64,000 bases of DNA, taken from positions 109,269,652 through 109,333,651 of the forward strand of contig NC_067285.1 in the NCBI RefSeq assembly GCF_020740795.1, given 5' to 3'. This stretch comes from Apus apus. Its lineage: Eukaryota > Chordata > Aves > Apodiformes > Apodidae. Shown here in pieces: positions 53,501-64,000 of the stretch (its first letter is position 1; every line of letters starts with the position of its first letter). The notes under the pieces are model-generated. The model ran no database searches, had not been told where the DNA came from, and saw only the letters and a program-made list of their open reading frames with translations. The translations under genes were made by a program, and so were the position numbers.

Positions 53501-56500
53501 CAGCTTTAACTCCAACCCACATGGGGAAAAGTAAGTTTCTACCAAAGATACCTGTATGACTATCTGGAGCAATCCAGATTGCCTGTAAAGATTTCCATCC
53601 ACTTGCACTCCAATTCATAAAGAGAGATCCCTGAGGAGCTCCTGCCTGTGTCCCTCAGCAGCCAGAGGTCTCATTGAGGGTTTCATTGGTGAAGATGCAC
53701 CACACCTAACTGATGACCAAATTGGTGACCTGACACTGGGCCATGGAAATTACCCCTGGCAGAAGGTCCAGTGCAACAGTTTCACAGCTAACAGTAAGTT
53801 AAAAAGCTAATACTAAAGCAGATAAGCTGGATATAAGTGTAATTTAAGCTGAATTTAACAATACTCTCCCCAGAGACTGTTATAATAATGTAGTTTATAA
53901 CCTCTTCTCATATATGTTGATATACCAAGATCAAAATGCAATAATTAAGGGTACTTTGAGGTTGTTGAATTGTGCCATCTAATTCTGCAGCTTCCTACTC
54001 ATGGAGAACTTACCTGGCTTGTATAAAAAATGGTCACTCCTTAATGAAGCAAAATGAAGGTACAGGATACATTATTTTTCATTTTAATAGCTAATTTATT
54101 TAAGAACATTACACTTGGAATGTTAACAAAGTAACAGAATTCTTGCCATTAGTGGTCATTTCCCAAGATGAAGCAAGTTAATTCAAACCCCAGGTTAAAT
54201 TCTAGATTCCTTCCTGCTGCTGTAAGTGTATCAGAACATTTCCAGTAAGATCAAGATGGCAGTGGTGGGAATAAGGAGGAGGCTGCTTTGAGTTTTTCCT
54301 TTCAAGGGACACCTCAAGGTGCAGGGAGGGCCCACCTCTGCTTCCCTCTCCTGAATGAAGTAGGTGAGGAGAGACATTCAACCTGCTGCAAGATTATACT
54401 TAAAGTTCACATTGCAAGTCCTGATTTATCCCTCCTCCAGTGTTAAAATCTACTAGCAAGTAGCTTGGGTAATGCTGGGCTGGAGGAACACTTGGGACAT
54501 TTCAGTAGCATGTTAACCTACACCAAGTCTTTTTCTGTCTTTAATGCTTTCTTCTTTGCTCCTGTTAGAGGCTAAAATGTCCTAAGGTACAGAAAACATT
54601 GCAGGAAATCTATTAAAAGAGACTTCTGATGTGGGTAAAGAATGAGGGAAACATGCTGGTTCTGGGGGAGCACCAAGGACCAAGTAGGGTTTACAGAGAG
54701 CTAGGTATCAAGGCACAGGGCAAATCAACCCATTCACATCCAGAAAATCAAACACCTTCCCCCCCATCTCCACCTTAGTAATTGTCCTAAGACTCTTGCT
54801 AGAGAAACAATATTTTACAAGATGAAGGGAACTCTGCTGAAGGAAATAAATCTCATGTTACAGATCCTGTCCAAATCAGTAGCAACAGGCTCCACAAGGA
54901 TATATTAATATTAGGCACACATTCAAGCTGTTCAGGAATGCATACTAAAAACATGCCCCAATTATTGGAGGAGAGTTCTGTTTCAGAGCATATGAGTCAT
55001 CTCACTGCAACCCTCAGGCTCTGAGGGGAGGTGTTAGATTATCTGTTGAGCACCTAATCAGAGGAAACACAGAGGGCCAGCAAGCATCTAGGGAACAGCA
55101 AGGGGTTGAAACCCCAGGAAGCTATTGGAAGCCCTCTAACTACTCCAGAGCCCAGGGTGGGAAACCCATCCAGACAGGCAGTGAGGAAATCTGCACATCC
55201 TGCAGACTGAAGGGGGTTATTACCTGCAGGGATACAGGGGGAAAGAGCATTTCTTTGAACTAAGAAAAACAGATTATGGAGTCTTCTAAGGGGATTGCAG
55301 GAATGTGGTTGAACATGACAAACTTCTTATTAGATGTTATAGGGCAAGGACTGAAGGTGGAGAAAGGGACTGAGGTGGACCAGAGAAGACCACAAACCTT
55401 TGGGGCCTAAAAGACTATGTACCAGCAGCTCAGGCAGAGGAGGAGATCTGGGGCCAGTCAAACTGAGCATCTGAGAGCAGCTACTGGAATAACCCATATA
55501 TATTTATTTATTTATATTTATATATAGTGTGTGTGTATGTGTGTCCTGTTAGCAGAGCTCCATCCTTATCAGCTGAAGAGGAAGACCAGGACTGAGCTAC
55601 CAGTGCTGTTGGTGTTTGTGTGAGAGCTGTGTGTTCAGATGGATGCTGGTAGCAGCACTGCTGTGAGCACCTGTGGGTGGGTGTGTATGCCTGCTGGGAA
55701 CAGGTGCTCAGCCTGTGGAGATGTGGAATTGCAGCAGCCTCACCCCTCTTGGCCTGCTATGGGGGGAACTTCCCTGGGTCCTGAAGCCCACTGGACTCAG
55801 CTACCTTTCCCAAGAATCAGCCTGCTTACAAATTCAAGCTCTGCCTGCATTTGACCTTGGTTCTGACAATGGAAACTCAGACCTCACCTCTAATGCTAGA
55901 GGAGTGATTGCACTTGGGCTCAGGAGTGGTTCTTACCAAGCTGGTTCTTCATCCCCATGAGAACTGAGTTCATGTGAGCTTTGGATGCATAGAGTTTGTT
56001 TACGGCCCTTCGCGAGCGGATCAGCTCCTTGGCCAAGATGACACACACATCCCTCTGACCCTTCTTGGCAGCATCCTTTATGGAGCGCTTCACCTTCTCC
56101 TCTTCCCTCTGGATATCTGCAGCACAGAGAAACAGCACACAGTGACAAACTGCTGAGGATTTGGAAGAGAACCCAGCCATTTGTTGGGGTGTATTTTCAA
56201 CGCAAAGAACAATTTCTGCTCGATTCCAGATTCCCTCTGTTACTCAAAGACTATGCCCTGGGCAGATTTACATGCTAACTGATTCATTCAACTAAATATT
56301 AGGGGGGAAATTCTCATCACTAAACATTCAGCTCTGTGATTTCATTTGCAGTTTAGAGTCCTGTACAGGACTGGCCAGGAATAACACTTCATGAAACAGA
56401 AAAGGTCCAGTAAGAACAAAGCACCCTAAGATGACTACTTGACTTACAACTTCAGAATAACTTCCTATTAAACTTGCCTAATCTAAATATATATATATAT

Positions 56501-59500
56501 ATATAAATACATACATATATAATATGAACACACACAAAATGTATGTGTTCTGAAAAACTGATCCCTCAGAGACTAGAGTTTTAGATACAGACTGCTTTAA
56601 AAAAAAAAAAAAAAGCAAACTACTTATATAGTGAACTTATAAGGCTGGGTCCACAACTTCAAGAGTTACTTAGAACCACAAATTTGTTAATTACTTTCAA
56701 GAAAGACTTCATCCTTGCAGATACACTTTATTATTTCTCCTGTCAGGCACAACTCATTGAGCCTCAACTCGATACCCAACTAGTTAAGTCTATACTTGTA
56801 CTTAAGGAGTGAAGGTCTTGAGTTTCTCCTGCTCATACTTCAAACACACGTGCATTAGGTGCTCACATAAACTGGCATATTCAAATTACAAGCTGGCTGG
56901 TGCCAAAGCCATGGATCATTTACCAGCAAGAACCAGTGTGCTGGTAAATGGTTAGATCTAACTTGAAATGGCCTGCTCAAACTCCTGGTATCCAGCTTCA
57001 TTCAACAGCTTATTTTAGAGCATACTGAACTGAGCCTGTACCAAATGAGCACCAAATAGCTGAATTTGAAATTTTACAGACTAAATAGGCTTCCTTAAAT
57101 AGTGTAGGTTTCTCTAGCAAATCTGATGTGACTGTTTATAATTTTGCCTTGCCAGATAAGGCTGGCTGTGGACAGCAGGTACCTCAAAAAGCTCACAGTA
57201 AGAAATGCAGGAGGAAGGAGGGGCTGTATCACCCCTCTTCCTTTTCCAGAATCAGCAGTAAATTAGTCACTAATGAACTGCACATGTATGAGTCCACAAA
57301 AGTATTATCCTAATGTAAATAAGGAATTCGGAGAGTAAGGGTTAAGCTCACTTTTCTGCAAAGAATTCAAGTAAATGACCACAAGAACAACTATCTCTAG
57401 CAAAGGCTTTGTTCAGATCTGGTTTTGTTTGAGTCTTCTTGATTTCTACCAGTCAGAAGTTACACGTAGGCAAGACTCAGAAGTTGTCCTTTTATAAAAA
57501 CAAAGGCAACAAAACACATTTTTTGGCACAGGCCAACTTGGAGACTTTGGTGCAGCTTCTGATGTGGGAGTTAAAGACCTCTGTACTCAAGATGAGTCAT
57601 TCTCCCAGTATCATTCCACGGTCTCTTTATCCTAAAGAACTGGCAGAAATCTGTAGGACTGTAATCAGAAAAACATACTCCTTGCTGCTTCCCCAGTACT
57701 ATCTGCAGAAATGTCACAAGCTTGAAGACACCTGTAGGTCAGACACAGGAGTGAGCCAAGTCCCAGCATACCAGAACAGGTAAGAAACAGCTGAAGTGCT
57801 ATAGCAAAAACCAGGAAACACCAGGAATGCTCCAGCAGTACTGAGGAGTTACAACATTCACTTTGTCAGGCTAAAAACAGCCACAGGTTTTGTGTTACCA
57901 CATGTAAATTAGGGTAGTGGGGCCCCATACTCGAGTGAATGTTTTCACTTGCATGATGAACAGGGATCAGTGGCATAAAATATACAAGTCAGTCATCTCT
58001 GTCTTTGAAGGTCAGTGCCAGCTATGCACCCCTACTGAACCAAAGTCACTACAGCAGCTCCCTGTGCAGCACTACCAAGCACAACAGAGGCAAAAAGCAG
58101 CTCAAAGCATCTGCAAGAGAGACTTGGAAGTTCAGTTAAGCACAAAGTTCCTGTATTACTCCAACGATAATAACTTGAAAAGTTCTATTCTGAAGCCACA
58201 AATATACACCTTTCATTTTTTTGAGCCTTCCAAGGCTTCAAAAGCAACCCACACCAAACAGAAATCATGACAACAGCAGGAGTCCAACAACAGATGGTTT
58301 GAAACAGCATGTTGCTATATTAGCAACTGTGCCGACCGGGTGAGCCAAGTGCTGCAGTGGTCCAAGCCCACTCGGTTCATCCCAGGTGGATCTGAGTTCT
58401 GCCACATCAAAACCCATCTAGCACAGCCCTCCTCAGGGAAACTAAGGCTCCAGCTCAGCATTTTCAACTGAAATGAAAAACTCATGGCAGAATCCAACTA
58501 CAGTGGGTCAGTTTTGAATAACACGTTTGGTGGCTGGTGGCTGTCATCCTTCTGCAGCAGCCTGCGAGCCTGGCAAGTGCCAGCAGATCCACAAACATTC
58601 AGAGCTGACACTTGGGAAGATGTGAAATCCTCTCACCATTTGGGCTTTGCAAGCAGATTGATGGTAGTTAGTCTAAGCTCTTACACAACAAATGGTATTT
58701 CTTTGAATGTAACACTGAAATACATAGACAAGTTTAGAGCTGTTACAATAATTAGATTTACATCCATGCCATACTGCCACATAACCTAATATCTATATAG
58801 GCCATGAGAAGTATTATGGCATGCATAAAGTTGAAAGAAACCATCTATAGTGAACACGTGGGTAGTTTGCTCCCATGGAAGATGCAACCTCCACACCCCA
58901 CTGTGCTAACAAGATCAGCCATGTTTCAGTTGCTCTGTGCCCGACACAAAGTGCTCTGGAGAAGGCAAAACAACTCACAAGGATAATGAACATCACTGTA
59001 GATCGATTTTCCTGGAAAAGGCATCAACCCTGTTCTCATTTTAGAGATGGGGACAAAGACAGACTTCATACTGCACCAGCATCTCCCTCCAACCAACTCG
59101 TACAGATCCACAAGTGGGAGGATACATGAACCCTGCCAGGTTCCTCCAGAGGCGTGGGGCTGGGGAGGAAAGGGGGAAGGGAGAATGTACCCCTTGAGTC
59201 ACCCAAAACAGGCACGTGTCTAAAGTCAGATGCTGACACAAAACAGCCTTTACCAGCACATCCCATGGACCAATCCTTAGGGCAGGGCAGAAGACAAATA
59301 GAGGAAAACAGAATCTGCCCCAAACCTATTTCCAGATTCTGGGAAGGTAGGCAGAAGAGAGAACAAGAAACTGAACTAGTAACAGTGTAATAATAAGCAA
59401 CTCCTCTACTTCTCAAGAGCTCTTCAGAAGTGAAATGCCCATAATTTAATAGTAAAACATCCACTGAGAAAAGTATTTTTTTCTTCCTTTCTCCTGTTGG

Positions 59501-59920
59501 CAGTTTTCCCAAGCTGACAACAAGTACGGATACTATTCCTTAAATCAATGTGGGAATGTGGGTGAAGTTCTGGATACCAAGTCTAATTCATCTTATCAAA
59601 TGGGAATTAAGAGCATTGTGTCTTACTGCAAGCATAGGATATTCAGGTTCTTTTGAAAATTTTACTTGGAGAACTTCACAGTGTCCTCCTTTTGTAAAAC
59701 AGACCAAGTCTGGCCCCAAGATCACATTCATCTTCCTTTATTACAAATGCAATAGGGTACTCCTGGTTATTAGATTTCACAGCCTTCCCTCAATTAGAGA
59801 AAAAAACCTTGAGGGCAGACAGGGAAAGGAAAAACAAAAAATGAGACATAAGTACAAACCTCTGATCTGTCTATCAATCACTCTCATTTCTTTCCTTATC
59901 TTCAAGGACCATTCGTTGAC
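50441..59920 (-). CDS. CHMP3: CHMP3 (VPS24), ESCRT-III subunit, exons 2-6; first exon outside window
   Basis: Charged multivesicular body protein 3 is a core ESCRT-III polymer subunit that acts with CHMP2 and CHMP4 in endosomal sorting, cytokinetic abscission and membrane scission. Minus-strand exons in transcript order: 59920-59860 (VNEWSLKIRKEMRVIDRQIR), 56116-55937 (DIQREEEKVKRSIKDAAKKG to MKNQL), 53335-53214 (VLRVAGSLQKSTEVMKAMQN), 52097-51983 (AGIIEEMLEDTFES to FEITA), 50574-50441 (ALGKAPSK to AMQSRLATLRS, stop). The five join in frame as 203 residues, collinear with human CHMP3 from residue 16, which predicts about 218 residues in total (human 222). The missing exon 1 should encode about 15 residues. 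The basic N-terminal helices, acidic C-terminal half and terminal MIT-interacting helix (RLATLR) are all present. No frameshift or stop occurs. Intron 1 exceeds 4 kb. Confidence 0.95.
50708..51150 (-). mobile_element. CR1-type LINE fragment (copy e) in CHMP3 last intron
   Basis: The 3' end lies at the left (tgggtgggaagagttc, then tcatctagtccaaccccc on +). It is followed by the characteristic reverse CR1 words accctcacggtaaaacattt, ccccttgtcctatca, aaggtctcccc and ctctggac. It is short, 5'-truncated and in the same orientation as CHMP3. Confidence 0.9.
51160..51980. other. CHMP3 last-intron remainder
   Basis: Intron DNA between CR1 copy e and the penultimate exon, with T-rich and C-rich runs at about 51538-51582. 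No gene or named repeat seen. Confidence 0.5.
53336..55936 (-). other. CHMP3 intron between 180-nt and 122-nt exons
   Basis: A 2.6-kb intron with a tttatttatttatatt / gtgtgtgt simple repeat at about 55496-55543. No coding content recognised. Confidence 0.75.
55937..56116 (-). CDS. CHMP3: CHMP3 core-helix exon
   Basis: Residues 36-95. REEEKVKRSIKDAAKKGQRDVCVILAKELIRSRRAVNKLYASKAHMNSVLMG covers the helix 1-2 hairpin of the ESCRT-III fold and is almost identical to human. Acceptor ctgcag and donor gtaaga are both strong. Confidence 0.96.
56117..59859 (-). other. CHMP3 intron 2
   Basis: A 3.7-kb intron with an AT microsatellite at about 56486-56523 and an A run at about 56600-56614. Open frames of up to 148 codons on either strand show no family motif. 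Confidence 0.75.
59860..59920 (-). CDS. CHMP3: CHMP3 exon 2 (first exon in window)
   Basis: 61 nt, residues 16-35 plus one base. Acceptor ttttaag; donor gtttgt is weak compared with the other CHMP3 introns. This is the most upstream CHMP3 exon I could find. Confidence 0.93.
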
Positions 59921-60284
59921 CTTAAAAAGAGAAAGTGAGAGTTACTTGAAATTCCAATTATAAAAGTATGCTTTTATACTTTAATGTTACTTAACCATTC
60001 AATATCCAAAGAAGCACTTCAAAATGCACAAAGCTTAAGTTATGAGTGAGGTTTAGCTATTCCATTATTCAAATAAAGAAATTGCAGAGATACCACCAAT
60101 TATTGCACTCCTCTTAACATTCTGACATCGGGTTAAGGAGGATGTGATCTGTGAGCCAGAGACACTGCCTGCTGACTTCCCTTGTCACAGCAATGTGACT
60201 CTGCAGAGGGAACTTGCTGCAGGGGATCTCAGCATAAGGCAGAAACTTTGGCATGGGATGACAGCACCGAAAGTGCTATTACCT

Positions 60285-61070
60285 GGTTAAGTCAGAAGGA
60301 ACCCCAGGAGGTCTCCAAGCCAACCTCCTACTCAAAGCAGGGCCAAGTTCAGAGTTCAGACAGGTTGCTCCAGGCCTCGTCCATCAAATTTTGACATTGT
60401 GTGAGGGCAGAGACTGCAAAGCTGTTCTGGGTATCTGTTTCAGTGCTTAATAATTCCTGTGGTAAAGAACCTTCCTCGTGTTCAATTCAAAATTCTCCTC
60501 TGGCCAACTATGACTGTAGTCCCTTCCCTGTCACTGGGCACCTGCAAAGTACCTGGCTCTGGCTTCACTACAGCCCCATTAGAGGCAGTGAAAGCCTTTA
60601 GATCCTTGTCCCTTCACCTTCTCCAAGCTAAAATAAGCTCACTTCCCTCAGCCTCTCCTCCTGTGTCATGGATTCCAGTCCTCCACCATCTTGGTGGCCC
60701 TCTGCCACACTGTCCCCAGTTTGTTGATACCATTCCTGAACTGGGTGCCCAAACCAGAACACTGTTTGCAGAGGTGGCCTCCTTAATGCTGAATGCATCA
60801 GCATAACCGAACAACCATTTCCCTCAAGCTGAGGATCACACTCCAGTATTGCAGTCCAGTTTGCCCTCACTGCTGACCTGTGTTCATTATCTGCAGGAAG
60901 CCCTGGTCTTTTCCTGCAGATCCACAGCCCAGCCAGCCCCAGGCTGCACATCCCTACATGCAGGAATGGTTGTCCCACACACACAACCCTGCGCTGCTCA
61001 ACGTCATGAGGTTCCTGCTGGCCTGTTCCTCCTGCTTGCTCAGGTTCCTCTGTCTACCTGAATGAGCTTT
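60285..61070 (-). mobile_element. Old, degraded CR1-type LINE fragment (copy f) in CHMP3 intron 1
   Basis: Recognisable only by the order of CR1 words on the + strand: gtcactgggca, ctggctctg, ccttctccaagct, ccctcagcctctcctc, tggtggccctctgcc, ttcctgaactgggtgccca, then the upstream segment ending near gctcaggttcctctg. It is heavily mutated compared with the neighbouring copies g and h, so it inserted earlier. Confidence 0.75.
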
Positions 61071-61241
61071 GTAACAGGAGTGCAAAAAGAGCTCTCTCCT
61101 GCGCCTGAGCACAGTAGCACCACAGATTCTTAGACTCTTACTGACCTCAACAGAAATGCTCTGCCATGACAAACAAGATCATGTTTTGACTACAGACAAC
61201 AACCACCATCAGAGTACAGACAACCACCATTTCACATAATT

Positions 61242-61830
61242 ACAGAATCACCAAGGCTGGAAAAGACCTTTAAGATCATCAAGTTCAGCCTCTGACCAAC
61301 ACCACTACATCAGCCAGACCATGGCACTAAGTGCCACATCCAGCCTTCCCTTGAACACCTCCAGGGACAGTGCCTCCACCACTTCCCTGGGAAGTCCATT
61401 CCAATATCTGATCACCCTCTCCGTGAGGAAGTGCTTCCTAATATCCAACCTAAACCTCCCCTGGAGCAGCTTCAGGCCAGGCCCTCCTATCTTGTTGCTA
61501 GTTGCCTGGGAACAGAGCCCAGCCCCCAGCTGACTACAACCTCCTTTCAGGTAGTTGAAGAAAGTGATAAGGTCCTCCCTGAGTCTCCTCTTCTCCAGAC
61601 TAAACAACCCCAGCTCCCTCAGCCTATCCATATAAGATCTTCTCTCTATTCCTTTCACCAGCCTCACTGCTCTCCTCTGGACCTGCTCCAGCACCTCAAT
61701 ATCCTTTTTGAAGTGAGAGGCCCAGAACTGTACACAGAACTCGAGGTGAGGCCTCACCAGTGCTGTGTACAGGGGGAGAATTACATCCCTCCTCCTGCTG
61801 GCCAAGCACTTGAACTGCCCAAGCACAAAA
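61242..61830 (-). mobile_element. CR1-type LINE fragment (copy g) in CHMP3 intron 1
   Basis: A 173-codon minus-strand frame (61305-61826) stays open through the ORF2 C-terminus: [58 protein letters not shown]. The 3' UTR at the left reads ggctggaaaagacc, a different 3' type from copies c and d. 5'-truncated, same orientation as CHMP3. Confidence 0.94.
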
Positions 61831-62820
61831 CCTACTGAAAAAAAATCCTGAGCACCCTACAGAGCTCTGTGTGTTCACAGTACAGGTATGCAGAAGTTCT
61901 GAAAGGGTTTCAGAAAGCTCATGTACCTTTTAGTTGAATTCTGTTCTATCACAGAAAAATAAACAACCTTGCTGGACCAGCTGTAGCTTCCTCTCTTGCT
62001 GTTCAGCACAGGGCAGAAAAACTTCATGTAGATTCATTCCTCACCCTGATATGAGGCTCAGAATGTTCCTCTTTTCAGTATTCCTACACTAGAGGGAGAA
62101 AAGCAAGGGGAAGAGACTGAGGTACAGCATGACGGAACTGTGGCTGGGCAACTGCCATGTCTCAAATGTAACATCTTCCAGAGATCTGCTCTACAAGTTG
62201 GATTCTGGAACAAACCAACCTGCACTAAGCCTTCTTGTACAAGCACAATTGGCAACTGTCAAATGAACTACAGCAGGATTCACAGATTCCATCTCTGTGA
62301 TGCACAACCCAGCACAAAGACACCATTAAACCACAATGGGTTGTACATTGTCATCAATCCTGCCAACCCTGACAGCAGAACACTGTTTGGTAGCTCATCC
62401 CCAGCACTGCCCAGGAATAAGCTGCATCACACAACTGTCCTCATGAAGGCAGAGCTGGGGGCTCCTGCATTCCCTGGTCTTCCCAGTGATCATTACCCCT
62501 TCTGTGTGTAAGTGGAGGAGGGAATCCCACTGTGTCTCAGCTGCACTACTGTGTGCTTCCAGTTACATGAGACACAGGAGTGAGCTGAGCAGTAAAGCAG
62601 CTGGAGGGCCAATCCCACCAGGGACTCCAGGGATCCAGCTATGAACCACAGCATGAGGCAAGGCAGAGGTAGGAAAGCTGGGTATTGAAGCATTCTGGTG
62701 AACTAATAAAGGGTAATTACCCCAAGCACAACTCCATGCTGGTGAAGCCATTCTGTGTCCAGCTCTGACAGCAGCAGGGCATCACACCACAGAGTCAGCC
62801 AGCCAAACACTAAGATGAAA

Positions 62821-63935
62821 CATAGAATCACAGAACTATTCAGGCTGGAAAAGACCCTTGGGATCACCGAGTCCAACCATCATCCCTACTCTACAAAGTT
62901 CTCCCCTAAACCACCAACACCACATCCAAACGACCTTTAAACACATCCAAGGATGGTGACTCAACCACCTCCCTGGGCAGCCTATTCCAGTGTCTAACCA
63001 CTCTTCCTGTGAAAAAATGTTTCCTAATGTCCAGTCTAAACCTGCCCTGTTGCAGCTTGAAGCCCTTCCCTCTTGTTCTAACTACCTGTGAAAAGAGACC
63101 AGCACCAACCTCTCCACAATGACCTTTCAGGCAGTTGTAGAGACTGATGAGGTCTCCCCTCAGCCTCCTCTTCCTCAAACTAAACATTGCCAGCTCCTTC
63201 AAGCCTTCTTCATCAGATTGATTCTCTAGGCCCTTCACCAGCTTCGTTGCCCTCCTCTGTCCTCTTTCCAGCACCTTGATTGCTCTTGAATTGAGGTGCC
63301 CAAAACTGGACACATTACTCCAGGTGTGGCCTCACCAGTGCTGAGTACAGGGGGACAATCACCTCTCTCCTTCTGCTGGTCACACTATTTCTAATACAGG
63401 CCAGGATGCCATTGGCTTTCTTGGCCACCTGGGCACACTGCTGGCTCATATTCAGCCGCTTCTCAATGAGAACCCCCAGGTCCTTTTCTGCCAGACATTT
63501 TCCAGCCACACTTCCCCAAGCCTGGAGTGTTGCCTGGGGTTGTTGTGGCCCAAGTGCAGGACCTGGCACTTGGCCTTGTTGAAGCCCAGACCATTGACAT
63601 TAGCCCAATGATCCAATCTATCCAAGTCTCTCTGTAGAGCCTCCCTGTCCTCATGTAGATCAACACTCCTGCCTAGCTTGGTGTCATCTGCAAACTTACT
63701 GATAATACACTCCATGTCCTTATCGGTATCATCAATAAAGATGTTAAACAGAAACAGCCCCAACACTGAGCCCTGAGGACACCACTTGTGACTGGCCCCA
63801 GCTGGATTTGACTCCACTGACCACCACTCTTTGGGCCTGGCTGTCCTGCCAGTGCTTGATAAGCACAACAAACCACCCAGACTACACTGGAGGAAAACCA
63901 CCTTTTTAGCCAAAAATTCCAGATGTGGCACTAAA
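62821..63935 (-). mobile_element. CR1-type LINE fragment (copy h), longest copy, near window end
   Basis: The minus strand encodes an RT segment ([23 protein letters not shown]), then [47 protein letters not shown] and [13 protein letters not shown], in frames 63452-63931, 63315-63569 and 62906-63313. At least two frameshifts separate these blocks, so it is inactive. The 3' end (left) shares the ggctggaaaagacc type with copy g. It may continue past the window. Confidence 0.94.
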
Positions 63936-64000
63936 GGTTCAGTAGCCCCTCAGCTTTAGACAGGCCGAAATGGATCAGCAGCTCCTCCCAAGGACTGGAG

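Noticed and set aside
63452-63931. Reverse-transcriptase frame as evidence of an active element or retron
   Set aside because: It is a CR1 fragment with frameshifts between blocks and no 5' half in view.
60000-64000. CHMP3 exon 1 (start Met and first ~15 residues)
   Set aside because: I looked on the minus strand for a short GC-rich exon encoding the MGLFGK-type start before a donor and found none; it most likely lies beyond the window.

Overview
The window looks like avian (at least sauropsid) nuclear DNA. Two widely spaced multi-exon vertebrate genes sit in long non-coding tracts, and at least eight CR1-type LINE fragments are present. Several CR1 copies keep the 3'-end signature (a short ATTCTATG/ATTCTATT motif after 'ggtcccttccaacc') seen in bird and reptile CR1. 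No bacterial, organellar or complete viral gene set is present.

Layout. 1-1110: fragment of a kinesin-8 (KIF18B/KIF18A-like) pseudogene split by a CR1 insertion. 1110-14860: gene-poor DNA holding a possible solo LTR (about 3480-4080), microsatellites and a second CR1 (12757-13545). 14860-16310: CpG island with NRF1-, YY1-, CCAAT- and GC-box-like sites, serving as the promoter of KDM3A. 15600-46735 (+): complete KDM3A gene (JmjC H3K9 demethylase). I could place 25 coding exons that join in frame to a predicted 1,328-residue protein, plus one probable 5' non-coding exon. 46735-50000: intergenic tail-to-tail spacer with one CR1. 50020 to beyond 60 kb (-): CHMP3 (ESCRT-III subunit, VPS24). Five of the expected six coding exons are present; the first, carrying roughly the first 15 residues, is not found and should lie beyond position 64000. 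CHMP3 introns carry four more CR1 copies, all in the same orientation as the gene.

The two genes are functionally unrelated (chromatin demethylation and endosomal membrane scission). The KDM3A(+)/CHMP3(-) tail-to-tail order matches the arrangement I know from human 2p11.2, so this is a conserved syntenic block.

The most interesting observations are at transcript level. Two KDM3A introns appear to use GC-AG splice sites. One is only 82 nt long and directly follows the codons of the last JmjC iron ligand, so its retention would truncate the catalytic domain. A two-codon upstream ORF ends one base before the KDM3A start codon. I found no convincing evidence of a wholly new biological system; the remaining items are repeat history, promoter architecture and unexplained open frames.
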